Below are positions 15,471 through 26,114 of a DNA stretch of 64,000 nt, piece after piece. The notes under the pieces are model-generated. The model had not been told where the DNA came from. It did no database searches and was given only the letters and a program-made list of their open reading frames with translations. This DNA comes from Candidatus Phosphoribacter baldrii (GTDB lineage: Bacteria > Actinomycetota > Actinomycetes > Actinomycetales > Dermatophilaceae), in NCBI GenBank assembly GCA_016704565.1, contig JADIZV010000004.1:917234-981233 (forward strand). Direction: 5' to 3'. Made by a program: the position numbers and the translations under genes. The stretch's first letter is position 1. Each line of letters begins with the position of its first letter.

Positions 15471-16568
15471 ATGACCAGTCGCGACCGGATCGGCTTCGCG
15501 GTCGTTCTCACCGCGGTCAGCGGCCTGCTCATCGAGAACGGCACGTCCTCCTCGCCGTGGTTGTTCTTCGACGCGTGGGGGCTGCTGTTCGTCCTGCCGC
15601 TCTACGGGCTGCACGTCCTGTTGCTCGCCCGCGCCGTCCTCGCGACCCCGCGTCCGACCCTCCCGCTGCTCTACGTCGCCGGCGCGCTGCTCGGCCTCTA
15701 CGAGGCCTACATCACCAAGGTCCTCTGGTCGCCCACCTGGGGGCCGACCGACGGCCCGGTCGTCGGCGGGTTGCACGTCTTCCAGACCGCAGTGCTCGTT
15801 CTCTTCGCCCACCCGGTGCTCGCCTTCATCGCGCCGCTGGTCATCGCCGAAGCTCACCTCGTCGGCCGGTCCGGGGTCATCGCCGGTATGCCGCCTCGCC
15901 TCGCCGCCGCCCTCGGCTCACCGCGCGGACGCGCCTGGGTCGCAGTCGCCCTCACCGTCTCGCTCGCCGCACACCACGCCGCCGTCCCGGGGGGGCCGGT
16001 CGTCGTCGGCGTGAGCGCTCTGGCCAACACGCTCGTCGTGGCGGTCCTCGTGTGGTGGTGGCATCGCCGGTATGCCGCCCGCCCTCTCCCCACCCTGCGC
16101 GAGGCTCTGCCCGGACCGCACGCCACCGTCATCCTCGCTGGGCTCCTCGGGCTTCACTACGTCGTCGCCGGGGTGTTGGTCCGCCCGGAAGGTGTGCCCC
16201 AGGCAGCCGGCCCTCATGTCGTCCTCGCGGCGATCTATGTCGTCCTCATCGCGATCCTCATCCGGTTGATCCGCCGCGACCGTCGGGCCCTGCCGGAGCA
16301 CCTGCGCGCGTCGCCGATGCTCGACCATGTGCAGGCCGGCCTGGCCGATCCCACCCTGCAGGGGACCCCTCCGAGGCCGCCACACCTCGATCCAGCGTTG
16401 CGTATCTTCCTCGTCGGCTACCCCCTGCTCTCGGCGGCACTCAGCGTGGTCCCGCCCGTCGCGCAACTGGTCGTCGTCGTGACCTGGGTCGTCGCGATCC
16501 CTTACGGCGCATGGCAACTGGGGCGGGCGGCATACCTCAGCATCGTCCCGCCCCGCGGCGCCCGCTGA
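15471..16568 (+). CDS. Multi-pass membrane protein, unknown function
   Basis: A 365-residue integral membrane protein with roughly eight to ten hydrophobic segments, starting IGFAVVLTAVSGLL. Notable loops include EAYITKVLWSPTWGPTDGP after the third helix and a basic cytoplasmic loop RLIRRDRRALPEHLRASPM near residue 270. I do not recognise a family, transporter motif or enzyme site. The ATG at 15471 has no strong Shine-Dalgarno. It converges with the EamA gene, with six bases between the stops. The word CGGCATAC appears three times in either orientation, supporting long residence in the genome. Confidence 0.7.
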   Translation: MTSRDRIGFAVVLTAVSGLLIENGTSSSPWLFFDAWGLLFVLPLYGLHVLLLARAVLATPRPTLPLLYVAGALLGLYEAYITKVLWSPTWGPTDGPVVGGLHVFQTAVLVLFAHPVLAFIAPLVIAEAHLVGRSGVIAGMPPRLAAALGSPRGRAWVAVALTVSLAAHHAAVPGGPVVVGVSALANTLVVAVLVWWWHRRYAARPLPTLREALPGPHATVILAGLLGLHYVVAGVLVRPEGVPQAAGPHVVLAAIYVVLIAILIRLIRRDRRALPEHLRASPMLDHVQAGLADPTLQGTPPRPPHLDPALRIFLVGYPLLSAALSVVPPVAQLVVVVTWVVAIPYGAWQLGRAAYLSIVPPRGAR

Positions 16569-16574
16569 CCCCGC

Positions 16575-17540
16575 TCAGTCAGAAACTGTCGCTCGCGCGC
16601 GCAGCTCACCGACCCGCACCGCGCCCACCCCGGCGAGGATGAGCACCCCACCGGCCAACTGCACGGGCGTCGGCAACTCCCCCAACAGCAGCCACGCAAG
16701 CACCACCGCGAAGAGCACCTCGGTCAGCCCAACGAACGACGCGACCGTCGACCCAAGCCGCCGCGCCCCGATGGCACCCAGCAGGTATGCCGTCGCGGCA
16801 GCGATGACGGCCAACTCACCGATGGCAAGCCACCAGGGCAGCGTCACACCACCGAGGGCGATCGGTGCCGTTGCGGTCGCCGTCGGCAACGCACCGAGCG
16901 CGGCCAACCCCAGCAGGGCCACCGCCCCAGCCAGCATCCCGAACGACGCGAGCGCCACGGGCGGAAGGCCGGTGTCACCGTGCGCTGACACGACGAAGTA
17001 GACCGCGAGGCCGACCGCCGCCAACAACCCCCACACGACTCCTACCGGGTCCAGGCGCACCGACCCGGTGAGGTCGAGGACCAGAACCAACCCCGCCAAC
17101 GACAGCACCACACCGATCAGGGTCGCTCGGGTCGGCGCGCGACGGCTGCGGGCCCAGACCCAGAGGACGACAAGGACGACGCCGAGATACTCCAACAGCA
17201 GCGCGACCCCGATCGGCATCCGTTGCACCGCATTGAAATACGCGACCTGACACCCGGCGACCGCCACCAGCCCGAAGGCGAGGATGAGCCACGCGCTGCG
17301 GCGCACGACCCCGGGAAGGGCGCGGACGGCATACAGGGCGGGGCCGAGGAGCACGAGGCCGGCAAGGCCCACGCGGGCGGTGACGACGGAGCCGGGCGAC
17401 CAGCCGGTGGCGAGCAGCGCTTTGGCGAACGGCCCCGAGCTGGCGAACGTCGCCGCCGACAGGACCGCGGCGAGCAGGCCCGCATCGACCCGTATGCCGC
17501 GTGCCCACCCCCCAGCAGCCGCCGTCTCGCTCGTGGCCAC
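16575..17540 (-). CDS. EamA/DMT-family transporter
   Basis: A 321-residue membrane protein with ten predicted helices in two EamA repeats (roughly residues 25-155 and 165-310), the second ending GGVLILAGVGAVRV. These permeases export amino acids or other small metabolites; it resembles RhtA-type exporters (threonine/homoserine), but substrate cannot be read from sequence. The GTG at 17540 is the only good start in frame. Upstream, 17541-17781 carries a short repeated palindrome that could be its operator. Confidence 0.85.
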   Translation of the reverse strand: MATSETAAAGGWARGIRVDAGLLAAVLSAATFASSGPFAKALLATGWSPGSVVTARVGLAGLVLLGPALYAVRALPGVVRRSAWLILAFGLVAVAGCQVAYFNAVQRMPIGVALLLEYLGVVLVVLWVWARSRRAPTRATLIGVVLSLAGLVLVLDLTGSVRLDPVGVVWGLLAAVGLAVYFVVSAHGDTGLPPVALASFGMLAGAVALLGLAALGALPTATATAPIALGGVTLPWWLAIGELAVIAAATAYLLGAIGARRLGSTVASFVGLTEVLFAVVLAWLLLGELPTPVQLAGGVLILAGVGAVRVGELRARATVSD

Positions 17541-17660
17541 GCCCGTCTCCTGTCGCTCGGTGCGCTCATCGCGCTTGCCGCGCTCGTCGCGCGCGGGGCG
17601 CCGATCGTCGGCGCGCCTCGGGACAGGCTAGGCCCTGGCCGCTGTCGCTCCTGCCAGCCG

Positions 17661-17730
17661 TGAAAGGTCGACGATGTTTCGCGAGGTCGACCACATCTCA
17701 TCGAGCCCACGAAAGGTCGACGATCTTTCG
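17661..17730. promoter_or_regulatory. Two-copy palindromic element upstream of the EamA gene
   Basis: TGAAAGGTCGACGATGTTTCG (17661-17681) is repeated as CGAAAGGTCGACGATCTTTCG (17710-17730), 49 bp apart. The second copy is an almost full dyad: CGAAAG and CTTTCG around GGTCGACGAT. A third half, AGGTCGACC, lies between. No gene is visible in 17541-17781 (the gap between the 5' end of the EamA gene and the 3' end of tmsB). It looks like a pair of repressor sites, though no regulator lies nearby. Confidence 0.5.
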
Positions 17731-17781
17731 GCCGCGAGTGCGCCGCCGACTCACGTCAGGCCGGGCCCACGCCGGTCCGAA

Positions 17782-19083
17782 TCAAGCCGAGCCGACGCCG
17801 GTCCGCGCGGCCCGCTCGGGGAACAGCGTCGCCAGCCCGAACCCCGACCGGCCCGCCGCAGTCGTCCGCGCGAACAACACCTGGTGCAGCTGGATCCGGT
17901 TGCGCTCGAACGACAGCCGCGACCCGGCAAGATAGAGGCCCCACACTCGGGCGGTGCCTCGGCCCGCTTCGCTGACACACTCGTCCCAGTTCTTGGACAG
18001 GTTGGCGCACCAGTCCCTGCAGGTCATCCCGTAGTGCTCGCGGATGTTCTCGTGATGGCGGACCTCGAGCCCGGCGTTCTCGGCGGCGGTGACGATGTCG
18101 CCCGACCCGGTCAGCCCACCGTCGGGGAACACATACCGGTTGATGAACCCCCGCTCCGGTAGGCTCGCGTGTCCATTGTCGGGCCGGGTGATGCAGTGGT
18201 TGAGCAACCGACCACCGTCGACGAGCTTGCCGCGCAGGAAGTCGAAATACGCCGGGTAGTTGCGCGGCCCGATGTGCTCGGTCAGCCCGATCGAGCTCAC
18301 CGCGTCGAACCCCTCCTCGGACACGTCGCGGTAGTCCTGGTGGCGCACCTGGGCGCGGTCGGCGAGACCGTCGCGCTGCAGCCGTGCGACGGCATACGCC
18401 GCCTGCTGCTTGGACAGCGTGACCCCGAGCGCGTTCACCCCGTAGTGCCGCACCGCGTGGGCGACCATCCCGCCCCAGCCGCATCCGACGTCCAGCAGCC
18501 GCATCCCTGGCTCCAACCCGAGTTTGCGGCAGACCAGGTCGAACTTCGCCTCCTGCGCGGCTTCCAGGGTCGCCTCCGCGCTCGGGTATGCCGCGCACGT
18601 ATAGGCCATCGACGGCCCGAGCACCAGCTCGTAGAACCGGTTCGAGACGTCGTAGTGGTGAGCGATCGCCTCGGCATCGCGTCGTCGCCCGTGCGCGAGG
18701 CCCGACGCGAGTCGCCGCATCCGAGAAGGGGTTTCCTCGCGCGGCAACTCCGGGATCCGCCACCGTTGCGCCGCGACGAACCGGGCCAGCTCCGGTATGC
18801 CGCGCCACTCCAGTCCGCGTGGCACCAGCCCGTCCTCGAGCGTCGCGAGCAGGTCGTAGGGGTCGCCCTCGTTGACGCCCTCGAAGACCAGCTCGTCCTG
18901 CAGGTAGGCGCGGGCCAACCCCAGCGAGCCGGGCGCGGTGAAGAGATAGCTGAGGCCGCGCTCGCTGGCGATCCGCACGGGCCACCCGTCGGCGGGGCCA
19001 GTGCTCGACCCGTCGAAGGCGGTCACCCGTAGCGCCGTGTTGTCGAAGAGGCGCTCCACCGCCTGGGCCACCGTCATGGTCAT
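17782..19083 (-). CDS. tmsB: Fatty-acyl-phospholipid methyltransferase, CFA-synthase family (TmsB type)
   Basis: A 433-residue SAM-dependent enzyme of the cyclopropane fatty acid synthase family. The SAM motif LLDVGCGWGG is at residues ~195-204, preceded by AIAHHYDVSNRFYELVLG and followed by SIGLTEHIGPRNY, all family hallmarks. The partner gene upstream is an FAD-dependent reductase and their ends overlap (ATGA), the arrangement of tmsA-tmsB, which make 10-methyl branched acids (10-methylstearate, tuberculostearic acid): TmsB adds a 10-methylene group to oleoyl chains, TmsA reduces it. A plain cyclopropane synthase is the alternative, but the pairing favours the 10-methyl pathway. Confidence 0.85.
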   Translation of the reverse strand: MTMTVAQAVERLFDNTALRVTAFDGSSTGPADGWPVRIASERGLSYLFTAPGSLGLARAYLQDELVFEGVNEGDPYDLLATLEDGLVPRGLEWRGIPELARFVAAQRWRIPELPREETPSRMRRLASGLAHGRRRDAEAIAHHYDVSNRFYELVLGPSMAYTCAAYPSAEATLEAAQEAKFDLVCRKLGLEPGMRLLDVGCGWGGMVAHAVRHYGVNALGVTLSKQQAAYAVARLQRDGLADRAQVRHQDYRDVSEEGFDAVSSIGLTEHIGPRNYPAYFDFLRGKLVDGGRLLNHCITRPDNGHASLPERGFINRYVFPDGGLTGSGDIVTAAENAGLEVRHHENIREHYGMTCRDWCANLSKNWDECVSEAGRGTARVWGLYLAGSRLSFERNRIQLHQVLFARTTAAGRSGFGLATLFPERAARTGVGSA

Positions 19084-20480
19084 CGTCGTCGCACCGCCTT
19101 GTCATAAAGCCCCGGGAACCGGCCGTCCGGGTCGTAGGTCGCCTTCACCTGTTGGTATGTCGTTCCGCCATAACGGGATTCGAACTCCTCGCGGGAGTAG
19201 TAAGCGTCGGAGTAGAGCGACTTGTGCCCGCCGAAGTCCGACACGACCCGCTCGATCTCCCGGTTGACGTCGCCGTCGGCCCGGCCGGGACGGATCGGCA
19301 CGCTCGACCAGAAGCCGACGTTGACGTAGATCTCCCCGCGACGCATCGGATAGAGCGGCCACGGCGCCTCGCTCGCACCCGCAGCGCCGAGGCCGGGCTC
19401 ACGCAGAGCGACGGGACACAACCAAATCGGCTCGATCGGCACCTCACGAAGGAACCAGTCGAGGAACGCAGCGGTCCGCTCCAGTGGGATCTCGACGTCC
19501 TGGACCACGCGCTCGCGCTCGGGCCGCCCACGCCACCGGTCAACGCGGGCCGCCACGTGGTGCCGATTTTCCAGGCCGACCAGTCGCTGAAAGACGTCGG
19601 AACGCTTGAGTCGCCGCGGCCACAGCCGCCGCACCACTGGCCGCTGCACCCCGAACGCCCGCGAGCACCAGAACCAGTCGGTGTCCCAGCGCCACAGGTA
19701 GTCGTGCACGGTGAGGACGTCGCTCACCCGCTGCTGGATCGACCGGTAGTAGATCCGTTGTCCCGCATAGTCGCTCGGCCGTTCGGCCGCGTCCAGCGCC
19801 TGCTCCCAGCGCCCCATCGTCAGGTATGCCGTGTGCCTGCCGAAGACGACTCCGTCGAGGAAGTCGACCGGCTCGCCGTCCCACTCCCGGGCCGTCACCA
19901 CATGGGCCACAGCGTCCGCGAGCTTGCCGAGATTGTCGAACGGAATGTGCCGCAGTCGCACGAACGGCGCCACCGGTTCGACGTCGATGGTGAGGGAGAC
20001 GGCATACCCCAGCGATCCGTAGGAGTTGGGGAAGGAGCGATACAGGTCGGCGTGCGGGCCGGTTGGCGCGGCGGTGACGATCTCGCCCGTGCCCACGAGG
20101 ATGTCCATGGAGCGGACCGACTCATGCGGCAGGCCGTGCCGGAAGCTGCTCGCCTCGATCCCCAGCCCGGTGACCGCCCCACCGACGGTGATCGTGCGCA
20201 GTTGCGGGACGACCAACGGCATCACGCCACGTGCCAGCGTCGCGTCGACAACGGTCTCGTAGGTCGCCATGCCTTGCACGGTCGCGGTGCCAGCCACCGG
20301 GTCGACCTCGACAACGCCAGTCAGACCCGAGACGTCCAGACCCGGCGCCAGCGCGGTGGCGCGGGGCCGGAAAAGGTTGGTCGTCCGCTTGGCCAGCCGC
20401 ACCGGCGCGCCCCGGTCCAGGCCCGCGAAACTCTCGGTCACCGCCTGCACAGCGGCCTCGTGCTGAGCCCGGGTCACCAC
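19080..20480 (-). CDS. tmsA: FAD-binding oxidoreductase (TmsA type), 10-methylene fatty acyl reductase
   Basis: A 466-residue FAD-linked oxidase-like protein. The FAD-binding half contains TNLFRPR, VEVDPVAGTATVQGMATYETVVDAT in pieces and TVGGAVTGLGIEASSFRHG, the vanillyl-alcohol-oxidase/PCMH fold that binds FAD; the C-terminal half includes HKSLYSDAYYSREEFE and ends YDPDGRFPGLYDKAV, seen in DWARF1/TmsA-like reductases. It is predicted to use NADPH to reduce the 10-methylene intermediate made by the adjoining methyltransferase. The start is one of two adjacent GTG codons (20480 or 20477). It is first in a two-gene operon. Confidence 0.83.
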   Translation of the reverse strand: MVTRAQHEAAVQAVTESFAGLDRGAPVRLAKRTTNLFRPRATALAPGLDVSGLTGVVEVDPVAGTATVQGMATYETVVDATLARGVMPLVVPQLRTITVGGAVTGLGIEASSFRHGLPHESVRSMDILVGTGEIVTAAPTGPHADLYRSFPNSYGSLGYAVSLTIDVEPVAPFVRLRHIPFDNLGKLADAVAHVVTAREWDGEPVDFLDGVVFGRHTAYLTMGRWEQALDAAERPSDYAGQRIYYRSIQQRVSDVLTVHDYLWRWDTDWFWCSRAFGVQRPVVRRLWPRRLKRSDVFQRLVGLENRHHVAARVDRWRGRPERERVVQDVEIPLERTAAFLDWFLREVPIEPIWLCPVALREPGLGAAGASEAPWPLYPMRRGEIYVNVGFWSSVPIRPGRADGDVNREIERVVSDFGGHKSLYSDAYYSREEFESRYGGTTYQQVKATYDPDGRFPGLYDKAVRRR

Positions 20481-20583
20481 CGCACGCTCACCTCCTCGCG
20501 TCGTTGCCGGCGGGGTGGCTCGCTCAGAGGCTAACCCGCGGTCGCGTGGATCGGGGCGTTAGCCGGTATGCCGCGCGCTCGTC

Positions 20584-23073
<2,490 letters not shown>

Positions 23074-23203
23074 GCGCGCGAGTCTGCCACGCACGATCCC
23101 GGCCCACCCTGGGCGCGGAACGGACGTGACAGACCCGTGACAGGCCCGCGCAAGGGCCTACCCGCACCCTCAGGGCACAACAGCACTCACAAGGAGCTCT
23201 CCC

Positions 23204-23749
23204 GTGCCCTGGTTTGCCCCGGCCTACCCGGCCTTCTCCCCGACCGCCCATCCCTATCTGACGATCCGCCCCTTGGCACCGCAGGAAGCCGGTCCGCTGC
23301 AGGCGGTCTTCCAGGACCTCAGCGCCCGCTCGCGCCAGTTGCGTTATCACACGCCCTTGGCCGCCCTGCGCCCTGCGATGGTCCGCCACCTCACTGATGT
23401 CGACCCCTCCCGGCACGTCGCCCTGGTGGCCACCCTCGGCGGGCGGCCCGTCGGCATCGGACGTTGGCTGCGCGACCCCTTCCGCCCGACCGAGGCCGAG
23501 CTGGCGGTCGAGATCATCGACCGCTGGCACGGAGCCGGCATCGGCACGGCGATCGCCGCCGAGGCGGCCCGCCACGCCAGCCGGGCCGGCGTCCAAACCT
23601 TCGTCGCACACATCGACCCGGTCAACTCCGCGGCCAGGGCGTGGGCTCGCGCGCTCGGTGCGACCCCCAATCCCGACGACCCGGACCAGGTCCGGCTCGC
23701 GGTCTCAGCCCTGGCCCCTGGCCTCCCCCGCCACCACCCGGCCGCCTGA
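23204..23749 (+). CDS. GNAT-family N-acetyltransferase
   Basis: A 181-residue acetyl-CoA-dependent transferase. Residues ~20-60 carry LTIRPLAPQEAGPL, and the acetyl-CoA loop appears around residues 105-120 as IIDRWHGAGIGTAIA, close to the Q/RxxGxG/A motif. The C-terminal strand FVAHIDPVNSAARAWARALG is typical of the fold. The GTG start at 23204 is preceded by AAGGAG at 23191. Substrate unknown. It lies 60 bp upstream of the MMPL gene on the same strand and could share its transcript. Confidence 0.85.
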   Translation: MPWFAPAYPAFSPTAHPYLTIRPLAPQEAGPLQAVFQDLSARSRQLRYHTPLAALRPAMVRHLTDVDPSRHVALVATLGGRPVGIGRWLRDPFRPTEAELAVEIIDRWHGAGIGTAIAAEAARHASRAGVQTFVAHIDPVNSAARAWARALGATPNPDDPDQVRLAVSALAPGLPRHHPAA

Positions 23750-23809
23750 CCTTCCGCTGTCACTGCACACCTCCTCTCATCTCCCTCCCCAGCTCATCAA
23801 GGACTCCAC

Positions 23810-26086
23810 ATGGTCGACACCTTCATCACTGCCGTCATGCACCGGGCTCGCGCGATCCTCATCGTCAGCGCCGTGCTGCTTGTCGCCGCCGGAGCACTCG
23901 GCGTCGGGGCGATCAGCCGCCTGCAGTCAGGCGGGTTCGATGACCCGTCCTCCGAATCCGCTCACGCAGCAACGGTGTTGGCCAACGAACTCGGCCGACC
24001 GACCGCAAACCTCGTCCTGCTGGTCACCGCACCCGAGGGCAGCACCGTCGACGCCCCGGCCGTGGCCCGGATCGGCCGGTCAGCCGCTGCCCGGCTGGAC
24101 GCCGAACCGGGGATCGACCTCGTGGCCGACTATTGGAGCGCTCCGCCATCCGCAGCAGGAGGCCTGCGGGGGACCAGCGGCCGAACCGCGCTCATCGTCG
24201 CGCACGTCGAGGGCGACGAGGACGACTACCGCGAGCGCATCGCCACGCTCCAACCCGCCTTCACGACGACCTCGCCGGAGGGCGTGACGGTCCAGACCGG
24301 CGGGGTCGCGCAGACGATCACCGACCTGACCACGCAGGTGAAGAAGGACTTCGCGATCGCCGAAGCCCTGGCCATCCCGGTGACCCTGCTGCTGCTCGTC
24401 GCCGTCTTCGGCTCGGTCGTGGCCGGGTTGCTGCCGATGCTCGTCGGCGTCTATGCCATGGTCGGCACCTTGGCCGTGCTGCGCGTGCTCACCTCGGTCA
24501 CCGACGTGAGCATCTTCTCGCTCAACCTCACCACGGCCCTGGGGCTGGGCCTGGGCATCGACTATGCGCTGCTCGTCGTCAACCGCTTCCGCGAGCAGCT
24601 GCAGGCCGGGGACGACGTCGAGTCGGCCCTGCGCGCGACATTGCACACCGCCGGGCGGACCGTTGCCTATTCCGCGGTGACGGTCGCCGTCGCCCTCGGC
24701 GCGCTGCTCGCCTTCCCCATGTACTTCCTTCGCTCCTTCGCGTATGCCGGCATCGCCGTCACCCTGCTCACCGCCGGGGTCTCGCTTGTCGTCCTGCCCG
24801 CTGCGCTGCGCCTGCTCGGTCACCGCGCGGCCCATCGTCGGTTCGGCACCCCCACCCGGTATGCCGCCGCGGGCCTGTGGAGCCGGGTCGCCACGGTCGT
24901 CATGCGGCGGCCGATCCTGTGTGCGGCTCCGGTGGTCGTCCTGCTCGGCGTGCTCGCAGCCCCGCTCGTGGGGGTGTCCTTCGGTTTGCCGGACGACAGG
25001 GCCATCCCGGTGAGCCACTCCCAGGGTCGGGCCGTGGCCGAAGTGGCCCGCGCGGATTTCACCAGCCGCGAGAGCGAGGCGATCACTGTGGTCTTCCCCG
25101 AGGGGGTCCGTGACGGAGCGGACCGCCCGACGCTCGCGGCATACGGGGCCAGCCTGTCCGTGCTGCCGTCGGTGAGCCGCGTGGACACCCCGGTCGGCAC
25201 CTACGTGCGCGGTATCCGGGTCGCCGAGCCCCGGCCGGGGTTGCAATCCGACTCTGCTGCAGCGGTTCTCATCGTTCCCGACGTCGAGGTCTACAGCCAA
25301 GCCGCTCAGGACCTCGTCGCTGCCGTGCGTCGCGCGGAGGCTCCGGCCGACCGACTGGTCGGCGGCCCGACGGCTCGCTTCGTCGACGTCAACGCCGCCA
25401 TCGCCGACCGGCTGCTGCTCGTCGGTGGGCTGATCGGCCTGACAACCTTTGTGGTCATCTTCTTCTTCACCGGGTCGCTCGTGCTCCCCGTCAAGGCGTT
25501 GCTGACCAACGCCGCGACCATCGCGGCGGTGCTCGGGGTGATGGTGTGGATGTTCCAGGACGGGCACGGCTCGGGCCTGCTTGGCTTCACGCCGATGCCG
25601 CTGTCGGTGTCGATCCCGCCGCTGATGTTCTGCCTGGCCTTCGGACTGTCGATGGACTACGAGGTGTTCCTCCTCGGCCGGATCAAGGAAGCTCGCGACG
25701 GCGGGTTGGACGACTCAGCGGCCGTTGCAGCCGGCCTGGGCAGCACCGGTCGGATCGTCACGGCAGCCGCCGCCCTCATGTCGGTGACGTTCCTGGCCTT
25801 CGCGACGAGCAAGGTGTCCTTCATCCAGATGCTCGGACTGGGCTGCGCGTTGGCGATCCTGCTCGACGCGACCCTCGTCCGAGGCGTCCTCGTCCCGGCG
25901 CTCATGCGGCTCATGGGCCGATGGAACTGGTGGGCACCCGGCCCGCTCGTCCGGCTGCACGCGCGGATCGCCCCCGCACCCGAGAGCGGCTTCGTCCACG
26001 TCGCCCGAGGCTCCGAGCCGGGTGAGGTTTCTCCCCCCAAAACCGACCAGGGCCCCGCACCGTCCATGGCGCACGCCACGTTCTGA
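23810..26086 (+). CDS. MMPL-family RND transporter
   Basis: A 758-residue inner-membrane exporter with the RND/MMPL two-fold design: an N-terminal helix, a periplasmic loop (~residues 45-170), helices 2-6 (~180-340), a second helix and loop (~365-530), and helices 8-12 to ~705. The characteristic LGLGLGIDYALLVVNRFREQ in TM4 and its second-half equivalent FGLSMDYEVFLLGRIKE in TM10 carry the aspartate-tyrosine pair thought to conduct protons. Family members export lipids or antibiotics. The gene sits 28 bp upstream of a metallophosphoesterase, suggesting co-transcription. Cargo is not evident. Confidence 0.93.
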   Translation: MVDTFITAVMHRARAILIVSAVLLVAAGALGVGAISRLQSGGFDDPSSESAHAATVLANELGRPTANLVLLVTAPEGSTVDAPAVARIGRSAAARLDAEPGIDLVADYWSAPPSAAGGLRGTSGRTALIVAHVEGDEDDYRERIATLQPAFTTTSPEGVTVQTGGVAQTITDLTTQVKKDFAIAEALAIPVTLLLLVAVFGSVVAGLLPMLVGVYAMVGTLAVLRVLTSVTDVSIFSLNLTTALGLGLGIDYALLVVNRFREQLQAGDDVESALRATLHTAGRTVAYSAVTVAVALGALLAFPMYFLRSFAYAGIAVTLLTAGVSLVVLPAALRLLGHRAAHRRFGTPTRYAAAGLWSRVATVVMRRPILCAAPVVVLLGVLAAPLVGVSFGLPDDRAIPVSHSQGRAVAEVARADFTSRESEAITVVFPEGVRDGADRPTLAAYGASLSVLPSVSRVDTPVGTYVRGIRVAEPRPGLQSDSAAAVLIVPDVEVYSQAAQDLVAAVRRAEAPADRLVGGPTARFVDVNAAIADRLLLVGGLIGLTTFVVIFFFTGSLVLPVKALLTNAATIAAVLGVMVWMFQDGHGSGLLGFTPMPLSVSIPPLMFCLAFGLSMDYEVFLLGRIKEARDGGLDDSAAVAAGLGSTGRIVTAAAALMSVTFLAFATSKVSFIQMLGLGCALAILLDATLVRGVLVPALMRLMGRWNWWAPGPLVRLHARIAPAPESGFVHVARGSEPGEVSPPKTDQGPAPSMAHATF

Positions 26087-26114
26087 CCACATCCACTCTC
26101 GAGGGAGCCGATCC

